NCBI GenBank assembly: GCA_964450715.1
Contig: CAYVFC010000011.1
Span: forward strand, 1 to 64,000
Direction: 5' to 3'
Source of the DNA: CAYVFC01 sp964450715
GTDB taxonomy: Bacteria > Myxococcota_A > Polyangia > Polyangiales > JAFGIB01
DNA length: 64,000 nucleotides
The notes under the pieces are model-generated. The model was not told the origin of the DNA. It saw nothing but the letters and a program-made list of their open reading frames with translations, and did not search any database. Both the position numbers and the translations under genes were made by a program. This document shows, in pieces, positions 8,263-19,139 of the stretch. Positions within the stretch are counted from its first letter, which is position 1. Each line of letters opens with the position of its first letter.

Positions 8263-8342
8263 GAGATTTCTCGCTTTGCTCGAAATGACAACAGCGGGGC
8301 ATAAGCCCCGCTGTTGTCACCTCGACCGCAGGGAGAGGTCTC
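8263..8342. repeat. Dispersed palindromic element, inside-out arrangement
   Basis: The reverse complement of arm A (GAGATTTCTCGCTTTGCTCG, ending in AAATGACA) is at 8263-8290. A perfect 15-bp stem follows: TGACAACAGCGGGGC / ATAA / GCCCCGCTGTTGTCA at 8286-8319. Arm B (TGTCACCTCGACCGCAGGG, ending in AGAGGTCTC) is at 8315-8342. The central hairpin lies downstream of the PLP enzyme and may also end its transcript, although no T-run follows it. Confidence 0.75.
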
Positions 8343-8404
8343 GGTTTGACACCAGGCGGGTGTGGTTTTTTTTTGCCTTCCGAGGGCCGCTGTTATGGTG
8401 GGGC

Positions 8405-10111
8405 ATGGCCTTGCGCGCGGGCGGCTTCGATCTGCCGGTGGCGGCGCTGCTCTGCGCCGCGGTGCTGGCGTTCGCCAGCGGGGCCAAGGCGTGGACCAAG
8501 GCGCGGGTACAGGGGGCCGCGGCCGAGATCGATCTGCACGCGGACGGAAGCGCCGACGTTTCGCTGACCATGGAGCTCAACATCCTGGGCGGCTACCTGT
8601 CCGAGCTGGCCATCGAGGGGCTCGATCCGGACTTGGAGCTCGATCCGCAGCGGCCGGCAAGCCTGACCTCGGAGCAGGGCCGGCTCTACCTGCCCCGGGT
8701 CAAGGCCGAGGCGGGCAAACCCCTGTTGCTGTACTTCCCCGGACGGCGGGCGGCGCCGTGGCGGGGCATCTACCGAGTCGAGCTATATTACCGTACCCGG
8801 CTGGTACCCCGGTCGAGCCGGAACGCAGGTCCCGGGACCGTGCGCGTCAGCTGGACGCTGCCGGCCTGGGAAGAGGGGCTGGAGAACGTGCGGATCGGAG
8901 TTAAGGCGCCGCCGGGCAGCCGTCCGGTCGCGGTTCCCGAAGATATAGCGTACGCCATCGCCGTCGATTTCGAGGAAGGATACCAGGCTACCTCGATCAA
9001 CTGGCGCCGCGTTCGCCTGCCGCGTACCGAGAGCTGGACCGTGGCCTTCGACGTTCCGCGGCAGGCGCTGGGCATGGCGCCGCTGCAGCTGCAGCCCGTC
9101 GACGCGGAGATCGGAGAGCCGAGCGACCGACCGGAGCGGGTGGGTTTCTGGCTGGCCGGGTGCCTGACGCTGCTGGTCCTGCTCAAGCGGAGGCTGGTCG
9201 AGGGCGCCTGTGCGCGCCGCTCGGTGCGGCCCGTCGCTCTGCTTCCCTGCGGCCCGGGGGCGCCGGGCACGCTAGCGATCATCGTCCTGGCGATCTCGGC
9301 CGGCCTGCTGTTCGCGGAACGGGCCAGCCTATCGCTCCTCCTGCTCTGCGTCCTGATCGCGCTGGGGCTGGTCCGTACCTTCGCCCTGCAGCGGGCTCCG
9401 CTCGACGGCGTATGGGTCGCCGCCGGTGGCGCGGAGCGGAAAGCGGCGCTGAGCGTACGGTTGCACGACTGGTTCGGCGCTCCGGCCTGGATGGACGCGA
9501 CCACGCCGCTCGGGGGCGCTCTGCTGCTGAGCGCTTACCTGTTGCTGGGGATGATGCTCTGGAGCGGGACGGGTGAGGGGAGCTATTTGTGGGCGCTGGG
9601 GACGCTGCTCGCCACGCCGCTGTTCGTCACCGGAACCCGTCTGCAACTTCCGCCGTCGCCGGCCGATACCATCGCCCGGCTGGAAAAGGCGGTGGATCGA
9701 TTCGCGCTGAATAGCGCCTTGAAACCGACGGAGGCGTGGGAAGCGCTGTTCTTTCGCCAGCGGAGGGGCGCCCCTCTTCAGGCCAGGTTGCGCTTGCGGA
9801 CCGATCGGGTGGTGACGGGATTGCAGCGGCTGGAGCTGGTGCCGGCCCAGCTGTTTCTGCCCCTGGCGCGTCGGGACCGTACAGCGCTGCTCGCCGTCAC
9901 CGTTTCCGGCAGCCCGGCCGACCGGGCGGCCGGGGAGGCGCTTGCGGGCGCGCTCTGCCTCACCGGTCGACAAGGCGGGGTGAACGCCCGACTGGCTCTC
10001 CTGCAGGGAACCGGACAGGCCGCGCGCGAGTCGCTCGTCGCGCTGCTCGCGGCCGATGCGCCGCCCGGGGCCGGCTCAGCGCCCGGGGCCGTCAGCCGTC
10101 GCGCCGCCTGA
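8405..10111 (+). CDS. Membrane protein of unknown function
   Basis: A 568-residue protein. It has an N-terminal hydrophobic segment (about 10-25, a signal anchor or signal peptide), a beta-rich extracytoplasmic domain to about residue 235, and then four or more transmembrane helices in the regions 250-265, 290-335, 380-415 and so on. A soluble tail of about 130 residues follows. The extracytoplasmic part has evenly spaced hydrophobic strands reminiscent of DUF2207-type membrane proteins, but I cannot assign the family. An in-frame start at 8276 exists but only translates the palindromic element and gives a CHLDRRERS artefact. ATG 8405 immediately precedes the hydrophobic segment. No partner gene is evident. 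Confidence 0.75.
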   Translation: MALRAGGFDLPVAALLCAAVLAFASGAKAWTKARVQGAAAEIDLHADGSADVSLTMELNILGGYLSELAIEGLDPDLELDPQRPASLTSEQGRLYLPRVKAEAGKPLLLYFPGRRAAPWRGIYRVELYYRTRLVPRSSRNAGPGTVRVSWTLPAWEEGLENVRIGVKAPPGSRPVAVPEDIAYAIAVDFEEGYQATSINWRRVRLPRTESWTVAFDVPRQALGMAPLQLQPVDAEIGEPSDRPERVGFWLAGCLTLLVLLKRRLVEGACARRSVRPVALLPCGPGAPGTLAIIVLAISAGLLFAERASLSLLLLCVLIALGLVRTFALQRAPLDGVWVAAGGAERKAALSVRLHDWFGAPAWMDATTPLGGALLLSAYLLLGMMLWSGTGEGSYLWALGTLLATPLFVTGTRLQLPPSPADTIARLEKAVDRFALNSALKPTEAWEALFFRQRRGAPLQARLRLRTDRVVTGLQRLELVPAQLFLPLARRDRTALLAVTVSGSPADRAAGEALAGALCLTGRQGGVNARLALLQGTGQAARESLVALLAADAPPGAGSAPGAVSRRAA

Positions 10112-10116
10112 AGCGG

Positions 10117-10677
10117 TCACCGCACGTTCCGGTCACCCACGGTGTCGAGCGCCGCGTTCACCCCCTTGACCGCGCGCGCTACCTCGTCCTCTTCCAGGTC
10201 CAGGTCGACCAAGGCCGACTGCACCTCGTCGTAGAACCAGTTGCTCGCCTCCTCGCTCTGTACGCTCTGCTCGGCCGTACGACCCTTGAAGCGCAGCTTT
10301 TCCATCTTCCCTAGCGCGCGCTCCAACAGTGCGATGTCGCTTCCCAGCCGCTGTCGGATCAGTTTCAGCGCCTCGTCCAGCTCGGCGAGAATGTCGGGCG
10401 TATCCTGGTGGTAACGCGCCATCTCTTCGGGCGCCTCGGCGTTGAGCCGCTCCAGCGCCAGATAGAGAACCAGCACATCGTCCAGGTAGCTCAGCGGGCC
10501 CTTCTGGTTCTTGATGGTGTTGGCGGCAGCCAGCCAGTGCATCACCGATGCCGCAGCCGCGATCCTGCATCCGTCCCGCAGATCCGGATCCTCGGAGATA
10601 CGCAGCAGCAGCTTTAAAAGCTGCGGAAGCGACAGCAGAGCGTGCCGGATAAATTCGAGAAACCGCTCGCGGGACAT
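10117..10677 (-). CDS. YkvA/DUF1232-like protein
   Basis: A 186-residue protein. The central part (about 35-80) has two hydrophobic helices around GPLSYLDDVLVLYLALERLN, which matches the GYLDD-type core of DUF1232 (YkvA family). The usual P-x-D-x-I-P-D element upstream is degenerate (TIKNQKGPLSYLDD). The rest is a charged helical tail with a probable coiled coil. The family has no settled function and is often membrane-associated. The gene ends 5 bp from the convergent end of the membrane-protein gene. The ATG at 10677 lacks an obvious ribosome-binding site. Confidence 0.7.
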   Translation of the reverse strand: MSRERFLEFIRHALLSLPQLLKLLLRISEDPDLRDGCRIAAAASVMHWLAAANTIKNQKGPLSYLDDVLVLYLALERLNAEAPEEMARYHQDTPDILAELDEALKLIRQRLGSDIALLERALGKMEKLRFKGRTAEQSVQSEEASNWFYDEVQSALVDLDLEEDEVARAVKGVNAALDTVGDRNVR

Positions 10678-10777
10678 GCTGAAACCGCTGGCTCAGATAG
10701 CGCTTTTTCCCACCTGTTTGGCAGTCGAGTTGAAGGTACGGTTCATCCCGCGCCGTCCACGTTATATTTGAACCAGA

Positions 10778-12989
<2,212 letters not shown>

Positions 12990-12995
12990 GGCCCG

Positions 12996-13001
12996 ATGAT
13001 A
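12996..13001 (-). promoter_or_regulatory. Putative -10 box of TSP3-OmpA gene (leaderless)
   Basis: On the minus strand, TATCAT ends 6 nt before the ATG at 12989 (spacer CGGGCC), with no Shine-Dalgarno sequence. Confidence 0.4.
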
Positions 13002-13119
13002 TCCTGTACGATCCGGTTTTTCGTTAACGATCCGCCCACTTTTGACAATGAATGAACGGCCCACTCATTAACATGTTCCTTTTTGGGGGTCAAACCTCGC
13101 CCATGCGACGGTCCGGCCC

Positions 13120-14802
13120 TCAGCGGCCGCTGCGCTCGAGAATCTGTCGGTAGGTGTCCGCCCGCGGTCCGCTCGGAAACCGCTTCAGATACAGGGACAT
13201 GTTCTTCAGGGCACGGGAGGTGTCCCCCACCGCACGGTAGGTCTCGATGAGCAAGCCGAGCTCCTGGGCCGTGCGCGCCTTGCCTGCCAGCGCCCGGATC
13301 ACGCACTGGTTGTCGCCTTGGGCCAGGCAGGCGCCCGCCACCTGAATAGGGGTACGGCCTGAGGAAGGCTCGGCGCGTGCATCTGGACCTTCGCCGGGGG
13401 ACGAAGGCTTCTTGCTGGCGCGCTGGGCGCTCCTGGTCGCCCGGCGCGAGGAGGACGCGGAGCGCGGCGCAGGCTTCGCCTGTTCGCGCCGTTCGGCCTC
13501 GTTCTTGATCTCGCGAGCAGCCGTGTGCTGTTCGGGCAGCGCGTCCGTCATTCGGAGCACGTTTTCGGCGAGCAGGATGGCCCTGCGCAGGTCGCCGGCC
13601 TGCAGCAGCGAACGGGCGCGTTCGATCCGGTCCCCCGCCACCTTCTCGGCCGCCTGTCCCACCTCTGGCCGCTTGCGGAACGAGCTGTCCCGGTCGAGCT
13701 GCTCGAATTCTTTGTAGGCTTCCAGTACCTCCCCCTTGGTCAGAACGGCCTTTCCACGCACGAAGATCTGTTCCTGCTCATGCTGTTTCTCGGCCATGTC
13801 CTTGCACTGCTGCGCTGCCGGGGCCGACGGTTTGATCTCCAACGCCTTGGCCGCGTGGGCGATGGCTTCCGCGTATCGCTCACCCGCCACCGCATCCTTG
13901 CAGTACGCCACGTACCTGGAATAAGCCTCCTCGGCTTCGGCGCTACGGGCCTGCTCGGTCTGCGCAGTGGAGGCCTTGTCGTTATCCAGCGAGGTCACCA
14001 CCGTGGTATCCTCGGTCTGCGTCCATTTCATGGCGACGATCGCGACCAGCGCGACCGCCACCACGGCGGCGGCGATGCGTACGTTCTTCGACGACAGGGG
14101 GGCCGCACGCCGCGCGTACTTGGCAGCTTCGAGCGAATCGAAGATGTAGGATTGCCCCGCGGCGACGTACCGGAAGACTACCTCGCCTAGCTCGATGACG
14201 TCGCCCGGATTGAGCAGGGCCTCCTTGACCTTGATCTCGTTGATGCGGATCCCGTTCACGCTGCCGGTGTCGACCACGCGAAACGAGCCGTTCTCCGGCT
14301 TGACCGCCGCATGCTCGCGCGAAACCGAACGATGCTCGACGGGGATGTCCAGGCTTTCCAGGCGGCCGATACGGGTCGGGCGGTCCTTTGCCAGCGGAAA
14401 CTCCGAGCCCGCGGACGGCTCGGTCATCATCACCAGGCGGTCCGGCTTGGTGGGAGCGGGCTCGGAGGCAACGCTTTTTTCATCTTTTACAGCTGGTACA
14501 GCTTCTTCTTCCTTGTCTGACTGAACAGATATATAGTAATCGCCGATTTGGATATAATCGCCGGGCTTGATCGCGGCCTCGCCGTCGACCCGCTGCCCGT
14601 TGACCAAGACGCCGTTGTACGAATCCAGATCGGAAATGATATGCGTCTCGCCCGCGCGCTTCAGCTGAGCGTGTTTGCGCGAGATATTGCGCTCGGTAAG
14701 GCGGATGGTGTTGCCCTCGGCCCTGCCGATGGAGATCTCCTCCCTCACGAATGGAACGACCGTGGTCGCTCCTGTCTCATCGGCAATGACAAGCTTGATC
14801 AT
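13120..14802 (-). CDS. Tandem-FHA membrane protein with TPR-like C-terminal half
   Basis: A 560-residue protein. Two forkhead-associated domains are visible at about 5-95 (ISIGRAEGNTIRL, ISRKHAQL, SYNGVLVNG) and 125-220 (RIGR, VSREHAAV, SVNGIRIN). Both keep the GR, S-x-x-H and N-G phosphothreonine-binding residues. A transmembrane helix (about 245-262, IAAAVVAVALVAIVAM) separates the cytosolic FHA half from a helical, TPR-like C-terminal half with a basic Ser/Arg-rich linker. It would read Ser/Thr-kinase phosphorylation on the cytoplasmic side and connect it to an extracytoplasmic TPR scaffold. The start at 14802 (MIKLVIADE) has AAGGCGAG 5 nt upstream; the 15 extra residues of the longer frame look spurious. 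TGATAAT about 40 nt upstream is a good -10 box. Confidence 0.88.
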   Translation of the reverse strand: MIKLVIADETGATTVVPFVREEISIGRAEGNTIRLTERNISRKHAQLKRAGETHIISDLDSYNGVLVNGQRVDGEAAIKPGDYIQIGDYYISVQSDKEEEAVPAVKDEKSVASEPAPTKPDRLVMMTEPSAGSEFPLAKDRPTRIGRLESLDIPVEHRSVSREHAAVKPENGSFRVVDTGSVNGIRINEIKVKEALLNPGDVIELGEVVFRYVAAGQSYIFDSLEAAKYARRAAPLSSKNVRIAAAVVAVALVAIVAMKWTQTEDTTVVTSLDNDKASTAQTEQARSAEAEEAYSRYVAYCKDAVAGERYAEAIAHAAKALEIKPSAPAAQQCKDMAEKQHEQEQIFVRGKAVLTKGEVLEAYKEFEQLDRDSSFRKRPEVGQAAEKVAGDRIERARSLLQAGDLRRAILLAENVLRMTDALPEQHTAAREIKNEAERREQAKPAPRSASSSRRATRSAQRASKKPSSPGEGPDARAEPSSGRTPIQVAGACLAQGDNQCVIRALAGKARTAQELGLLIETYRAVGDTSRALKNMSLYLKRFPSGPRADTYRQILERSGR

Positions 14803-15106
14803 CTCGCCTTGGCGTGGTCCGGATTCGAAAGCAGAAGGAATTATCACTAGATGCTATGCGCTATGCAAATAGTGTCAACGGCTTCTCGGTAGACACCGCG
14901 CGCGGGGGCCCCTTTGCCTCCGACCCGCGCCCGGGATGGCCCAGAGAAGCGGGACGAGTCGGCGGCTGCTCGGTTCTGGCGCAACGGTTCGAAATTCGGT
15001 CCCGATCTGTGTTAGAGCCGTGGCGGTAGACCGGCAATCCGTTGGCCGGACCACTTTCGGGATAGATCCGGATTCGAGGGATCCAGATTCGAGGTAAACG
15101 ATAACC
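14803..15106. promoter_or_regulatory. Divergent intergenic region, FHA gene / mtnP
   Basis: This 304-bp stretch contains no gene that I can support. It holds a minus-strand -10-like TGATAAT near 14840 for the FHA gene. A short tandem duplication of ATCC(G/A)GATTCGAGG at about 15066-15096 ends just before mtnP. A third partial copy (TCCGGATTCGA) occurs near 14818, so the motif could be an operator. Confidence 0.4.
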
Positions 15107-15973
15107 ATGACGACCATAGGCATCATAGGGGGCAGCGGTCTGTACGAGATGAAAGAGCTCGAGAAGATCGAGCACGTCAGCGTTTCCACGCCGTTCGGCG
15201 ATCCGTCGGACCAGATTCTCAAGGGAGAATTGAAGGGAACGACCCTCATGTTTCTCCCCCGCCACGGACGGGGCCACCGCGTGGCGCCGCACCGCATCAA
15301 CTATCGCGCGAATCTGTTCGCCCTCAAGAGCCTGGGCGCGGAGCAGATCATCAGCGTGTCGGCGGTGGGCTCGCTGAAGGAGAACCTCCACCCCGGCGAG
15401 CTGGTGCTGATCGACCAGTTCATCGATCGTACCCGGAGCCGGCCCAGCAGCTTCTTCGAGGATCAGAACCTGGTGGCGCACGTCGAGTTCGCCGACCCCA
15501 TCGACCGCGGCTTGCAGGAAGCGCTGTTCGCCGCGGCCGGAGATGTGCGTGCGAAGGTGCACAAGGGCGGAACCTACGTATGTATCGAGGGGCCGCAGTT
15601 CTCCACTCGGGCCGAGTCGAGGCTGTTTCGCAGCTGGGGAGCGGACGTGGTGGGCATGACCAACGTCACCGAGGCCCGGCTGGCGCGCGAGGCCGAGCTT
15701 CCCTACGCCACGCTGGCCATGGTCACGGACTACGACTGCTGGCACGAGAGCGAGCAGGACGTCACCATCGAGAGCGTGATCCAGTGCCTGCGGCAGAACG
15801 TGGAGACCGCTCGACGCATCATCGGCGCCGTGGTGGGCGGGCTTCCCGATCCGTCGAAGAGCCCTGTCTCGTCGGCGATGAAGTACGCCATCGTCACCGC
15901 GCCCGAGCATATCGACGCCGAGACCCGGCGGCGGTTGGCGCCGCTGATCGGCAAGTACCTGCCAGCGGATTGA
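15107..15973 (+). CDS. mtnP: S-methyl-5'-thioadenosine phosphorylase
   Basis: A 288-residue purine nucleoside phosphorylase family enzyme. It carries the phosphate-binding IGIIGGSGLY start, FLPRHGRGHRVAPHRINYRAN (in two parts, FLPRHGRGH and PHRINYRAN), ISVSAVGSL, and the purine/ribose site YVCIEGPQFSTRAE followed by VVGMTN. It cleaves methylthioadenosine, the by-product of polyamine synthesis and other SAM-dependent reactions, to adenine and methylthioribose-1-phosphate. The C-terminal MTDYDCWHE-type segment (VTDYDCWHE) is characteristic of MTA phosphorylase. It is followed 3 nt later by a PfkB kinase, so the two are almost certainly co-transcribed. Confidence 0.94.
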   Translation: MTTIGIIGGSGLYEMKELEKIEHVSVSTPFGDPSDQILKGELKGTTLMFLPRHGRGHRVAPHRINYRANLFALKSLGAEQIISVSAVGSLKENLHPGELVLIDQFIDRTRSRPSSFFEDQNLVAHVEFADPIDRGLQEALFAAAGDVRAKVHKGGTYVCIEGPQFSTRAESRLFRSWGADVVGMTNVTEARLAREAELPYATLAMVTDYDCWHESEQDVTIESVIQCLRQNVETARRIIGAVVGGLPDPSKSPVSSAMKYAIVTAPEHIDAETRRRLAPLIGKYLPAD

Positions 15974-15976
15974 GCC

Positions 15977-16900
15977 ATGTACGGTACCCGTCCGCAGTTG
16001 CTCATCGTCGGTTCGGTAGCCTTCGACACCCTGCACATCGCTGGTCAGGCGCACCAGCGTATCCTGGGCGGCTCCGCGGTCTACGCCTCGATCGCCGCCT
16101 CGCACTTCGCCGCGGTGCAGCTGGTCGGCGTGGTCGGACGCGACTTTCCCGAAAGCGCCACGTCGATGCTCCGCGAACGCGGGGTCGACCTGGAGGGGCT
16201 CGAGATCGCCGAGGGCGACACCTTCCACTGGGAGGGGCGCTACAGCGATGACCTTTCCAGCCGGACCACGCTACGCACCGATCTCAACGTGTTCGCCGAT
16301 TTCCGCCCCAGGATTCCGGAGAGCTTCCGCAGCCCATCGTACGCGCTGCTGGCCAACATCGATCCGGGCTTGCTGCTCGACGTGCTCGACCGGGTGCAGA
16401 GGCCGCGCCTGACCGTCACCGATACCATGAACTTCTGGATCGATACCCGAAGGGCGGAGCTGGAACGCCTGCTCGAACGGACCGACCTGCTGGTGTTCAA
16501 CGACGAAGAAGCGCGGCAGCTTTCCGGAACGAATAACCTGGTCAAAGCGGCCGAGGCCGTGCGCCGGCTCGGCCCGCGATACGTCATCATCAAGAAGGGT
16601 GAGCACGGGGCGCTTCTCTTCGGCGACGACGGTATCTTCAGCCTCCCCGCCTGGCCGCTGGCCGAGGTGAAGGATCCGACCGGCGCCGGCGACACCTTTG
16701 CCGGGGCCTTTTTGGGTTACGTCGCGAGATGTGACCAGGTGTCCGCCGAGGTGCTGCGCAGAGCCGTGGTCTACGGATCGGCGGTAGCCTCCTTTTGCGT
16801 GGAGGGGGTGGGCATCGAATCGCTGGCGGCGGTGACCGAGGAGCAGATACGGGATCGTTTCCGGGCGTTTCGCGAGCTAACGGCGTTCAACGAATCGTAG
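15977..16900 (+). CDS. PfkB-family sugar/nucleoside kinase
   Basis: A 307-residue ribokinase-like kinase. Its signatures are GGSAVYASIAASHF (substrate-binding Gly-rich turn, about 32-45), VGVVGRDFP, and the ATP/catalytic DPTGAGDTFAGAFLGY near 234-249 with catalytic Asp in GAGD. The substrate is not set by these motifs. The gene starts 3 nt after the mtnP stop, so it may act on a nucleoside or pentose from methylthioadenosine salvage, such as adenosine-like or methylthioribose-like compounds; this is inference from context only. Confidence 0.88.
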   Translation: MYGTRPQLLIVGSVAFDTLHIAGQAHQRILGGSAVYASIAASHFAAVQLVGVVGRDFPESATSMLRERGVDLEGLEIAEGDTFHWEGRYSDDLSSRTTLRTDLNVFADFRPRIPESFRSPSYALLANIDPGLLLDVLDRVQRPRLTVTDTMNFWIDTRRAELERLLERTDLLVFNDEEARQLSGTNNLVKAAEAVRRLGPRYVIIKKGEHGALLFGDDGIFSLPAWPLAEVKDPTGAGDTFAGAFLGYVARCDQVSAEVLRRAVVYGSAVASFCVEGVGIESLAAVTEEQIRDRFRAFRELTAFNES

Positions 16901-16929
16901 GGGGTGCGTTGCGGCCGCCTGGGAGTACG

Positions 16930-17050
16930 GGGGACGCGATTCGCTTATTCGCCGATAGCTAGCGATCGGGGACGGAGGGTTGCCTCGCGGTGTCAGAGGC
17001 CGGAGAGCGAATCGCGTCCCCAACACGAGGGGGGAGCGAATCGCGTCCCC
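16930..17050. repeat. REP-like inverted/direct repeat cluster
   Basis: GGGGACGCGATTCGCT at 16930-16945 is the exact reverse complement of AGCGAATCGCGTCCCC, which occurs at 17006-17021 and again at 17035-17050. The unit resembles the GGGGACACATTCGCTTA-type repeats associated with REP/RAYT elements, but no transposase is present. It fills the gap between the PfkB gene and the tRNA. Confidence 0.7.
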
Positions 17051-17067
17051 AACGAATGTAGTGGGGG

Positions 17068-17150
17068 TGCCGAGGGCGGGACTCGAACCCGCACGCCTTT
17101 CGGGCGAGAGATTTTAAGTCTCCTGCGTCTGCCTATTCCGCCACCCCGGC
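17068..17150 (-). tRNA. tRNA-Leu (anticodon UAA)
   Basis: On the minus strand, acceptor strand GCCGGGG pairs with CCTCGGC plus discriminator A. The D-arm contains GGCGGAATAGGCAGACGC. The anticodon stem GGAGA/TCTCT closes the loop CTTAAAA, giving anticodon TAA. A long variable arm (CTCGCCCGAAAGGCGT) is typical of tRNA-Leu. The T-arm is GCGGG-TTCGAGT-CCCGC. The 3' CCA is not encoded (ACCC follows). Confidence 0.95.
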
Positions 17151-17169
17151 GATTCGATCCGATCTCTTC

Positions 17170-17583
17170 CTACAAATTCCCCCCGACCTCGTCCATCAAC
17201 GGCGGCATCTGCGGTCCGGGGATCTCGGCTCGCTGCTGCACGATTCGATTCTCGCCGTCCACCAGCACAACTTTCGGCTCGTAGGTGCGCGCTTCCTCGT
17301 CGGTCATATCACCGAAGGTCGCCAGGATGACCTTGTCTCCCGGCTTCATGAGGTGGGCCGCCGCTCCGTTCATGCAGATCACGCGTGAACCCGCCGGCGC
17401 TTCGATGGCGTAGGTAACCAGTCGAGTGCCCCTGGTGATGTTCCAGACGTGTATCTCCTGATGGGTGAGGATATCCGCTGCTTTCATCAGATCGGTGTCG
17501 ATCGAGCAGCTCCCTTCGTAGTGGAGGTCCGCGTGGGTAACCGTGGCGCGGTGTAGCTTCGACAGAAACATCGTACGACGCAT
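17170..17583 (-). CDS. panD: Aspartate 1-decarboxylase
   Basis: A 137-residue pyruvoyl enzyme that makes beta-alanine for pantothenate and CoA. The N-terminus closely follows the family (MFLSKLHRATVTHADL). Self-cleavage is expected at G24-S25 in HYEGSCSID, generating the pyruvoyl group on the alpha chain. NGAAAHL and the ILATFGDM strand are also typical. The start at 17583 gives the usual length; an internal Met (residue 5) is possible. A GAGGCAGG-type ribosome-binding site lies 8-10 nt upstream. It sits next to tRNA-Leu on the same strand and has no other pan gene nearby. Confidence 0.95.
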   Translation of the reverse strand: MRRTMFLSKLHRATVTHADLHYEGSCSIDTDLMKAADILTHQEIHVWNITRGTRLVTYAIEAPAGSRVICMNGAAAHLMKPGDKVILATFGDMTDEEARTYEPKVVLVDGENRIVQQRAEIPGPQMPPLMDEVGGNL

Positions 17584-17816
17584 AACAAACCTGCCTCTTT
17601 TGCTGTGGCGTCTGCGTGATTAGTACGCCCGGCAAAAAAACCTTAGAAGGCGCTTGGGGACTTCCTACCTCGTAGCGTCTCCAATAAAAATACGCTCAAG
17701 TTCAATATTACTTGTTCAGCCTTGGGGCCGCAAGCACAACCTGGAAACGCGACGAATCGGGCCACGGGACCCGACGACCGGGGTTTTCCGGCCGATCGCG
17801 GCGGGGTGCCCCGGGC

Positions 17817-18110
17817 TCACTCCTTGTCCGCCAGCGAGATCCCTATCAGATGGCCGTCCGGAAATTCGCGGCTCCAGACCACGGTTCCGACCTCGATGGT
17901 TTGCTGATCCTCAACTCGGACCGCCAGAACGCATACTGTTCCCTTTTCCAACTGCTTGTCGATGGCGATGCGCAACCCGTTGGCACTCGCGTTGATCACG
18001 ACCCCGTTCGCGCTGACGGGCTCAAGCACCTCTACATCCGCGTTCAGCGGGAATCGCTCTGCTGATCGGCGCCCGGGAAAATCGGACGGCGGGTGTTCCC
18101 TTCCGGTCAT
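17817..18110 (-). CDS. PilZ domain protein
   Basis: A 97-residue single-domain protein. The c-di-GMP binding determinants are present: a basic RxxxR-type motif (RRSAER, about 14-19) and NASANG (about 40-45), matching D/NxSxxG. Beta-strands rich in Val/Ile follow. Single PilZ domains act as c-di-GMP receptors that control motility, exopolysaccharide or other outputs through partners. No partner is encoded adjacent. The ribosome-binding site is weak. Confidence 0.85.
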   Translation of the reverse strand: MTGREHPPSDFPGRRSAERFPLNADVEVLEPVSANGVVINASANGLRIAIDKQLEKGTVCVLAVRVEDQQTIEVGTVVWSREFPDGHLIGISLADKE

Positions 18111-18425
18111 GTTCTCTTACTGATGTACGCAAGACGCGAGCCAAGGAGGCCTTGGACGGTCGCAGACGACATTTAATTTATAATTTCCGGTGCTTAGATG
18201 CAAAAAAAAGCCGGTCACGCGGGTGAAAAAAGAGACGTGATCGCGCAATTTCTTTTCGGTCGTCCGGAGTTTTTTCCACCGTGTCCCGGTGGATGCCATG
18301 AATTCCCGATATTGTGCCGAAATCTGTCTCTCTCCCGAAGAACCGGAGGAAGCCGCCGGCGTAAAAAAAGCCGCGCGGAGAACCGCGCGGCTCCATTTTC
18401 CGGATGTAGTGGCGAACACGGGCGA
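18111..18425. other. Intergenic region with cspA terminator
   Basis: This 315-bp stretch contains no convincing gene. Besides the terminator at 18363-18393, it has A-runs near 18200 and 18222 on the plus strand. On the minus strand these become T-runs and may belong to a second stop signal or to the promoter of the PilZ gene. Confidence 0.5.
18363..18393 (-). terminator. Rho-independent terminator of cspA
   Basis: On the minus strand, AGCCGCGCGG / TTCT / CCGCGCGGCT forms a 10-bp GC stem followed directly by TTTTTTT, about 33 nt after the cold-shock gene's stop codon. It is a textbook intrinsic terminator. Confidence 0.9.
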
Positions 18426-18635
18426 TCAGTTGGCCTCCACCCGGCTGACGTTTTCCGCGAACAGCCCCTTGGGCCCCTCTTTGAGGTCGAACTTCACCGA
18501 CTGGCCTTCCTCCAGCGTGCGAAACCCATCCCCCACGATCTGTGAATAGTGAACGAAAACATCGGGCTGGTTGTCTTGTTTAATAAATCCGAACCCCTTG
18601 GCATCATTGAACCATTTTACTGTCCCGAAGGCCAT
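18426..18635 (-). CDS. Cold-shock protein, CspA family
   Basis: A 69-residue OB-fold single-stranded nucleic-acid-binding protein. RNP1 is KGFGFIKQ (about 14-21) and RNP2 is VFVHYSQI (about 27-34). The second motif carries Tyr where many Csps have F/S (VFVHFSAI). The start at 18635 (MAFGTVKW) is chosen over 18650 because GGAGG lies 8 nt upstream. It is probably an RNA chaperone and antiterminator. The region upstream is long and could supply a regulatory 5' leader, as in other csp genes. It is followed by a strong terminator. Confidence 0.95.
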   Translation of the reverse strand: MAFGTVKWFNDAKGFGFIKQDNQPDVFVHYSQIVGDGFRTLEEGQSVKFDLKEGPKGLFAENVSRVEAN

Positions 18636-19139
18636 TGCTACATCCTCCATGAATAGACGACGTCCCCGCCGTCGCTGCTGTTGTGGGTTACAAATTGCGT
18701 ATCCGTATCACCGTGCAATCACGTGTACGCTTGGCGTTACTTGGGAGATATGCACGACTGCTTCACCCCCAAAGGAGATGGCCAAAAGAATATTGGCGGT
18801 ACCGTACGAGTCAAGAAATTTCTTCTTTTCACTTTTCGAGCCGTCGGCCATCCGCGCGCTTCCCCCCGTGCAGTAAGCGTTCAGGCCTTGCCCGCAGTCG
18901 TTTCGGATCGGTAACCACGCCTTCCCGAACGGTTCCTCCCTGCTCCGATTCGCGCCCATTCCCCAACGAGGTACTGTACGTCTGCACAGAAACCGTTTTC
19001 GCGTTCGCTGCGCCGGCCCAGACGGGCCCGCATGCGACCGGTTCGCCGCGCCCCGCACACCCCGCAAGCCGCCGTCTTGCGCATTTATCAGCGGTTTCTC
19101 TGCACAAGCCGCCGTAAACCGTGCTAGCCTCCGCTTGCC
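18636..19139. promoter_or_regulatory. Divergent intergenic region, cspA / giant TPR gene
   Basis: About 500 bp without a gene I can support; the open frames here have no domain character. The minus-strand side should hold the cspA promoter and leader. Next to the TPR gene, the extended -10 TGCTAGCCT (19123-19130) ends 9 nt before the GTG start at 19140, with no Shine-Dalgarno sequence, suggesting a leaderless message. Confidence 0.4.

Noticed and set aside
8276..8404. N-terminal extension of the membrane protein containing CHLDRRERS
   Set aside because: It translates only the palindromic element. The hydrophobic start of the real protein begins at ATG 8405.
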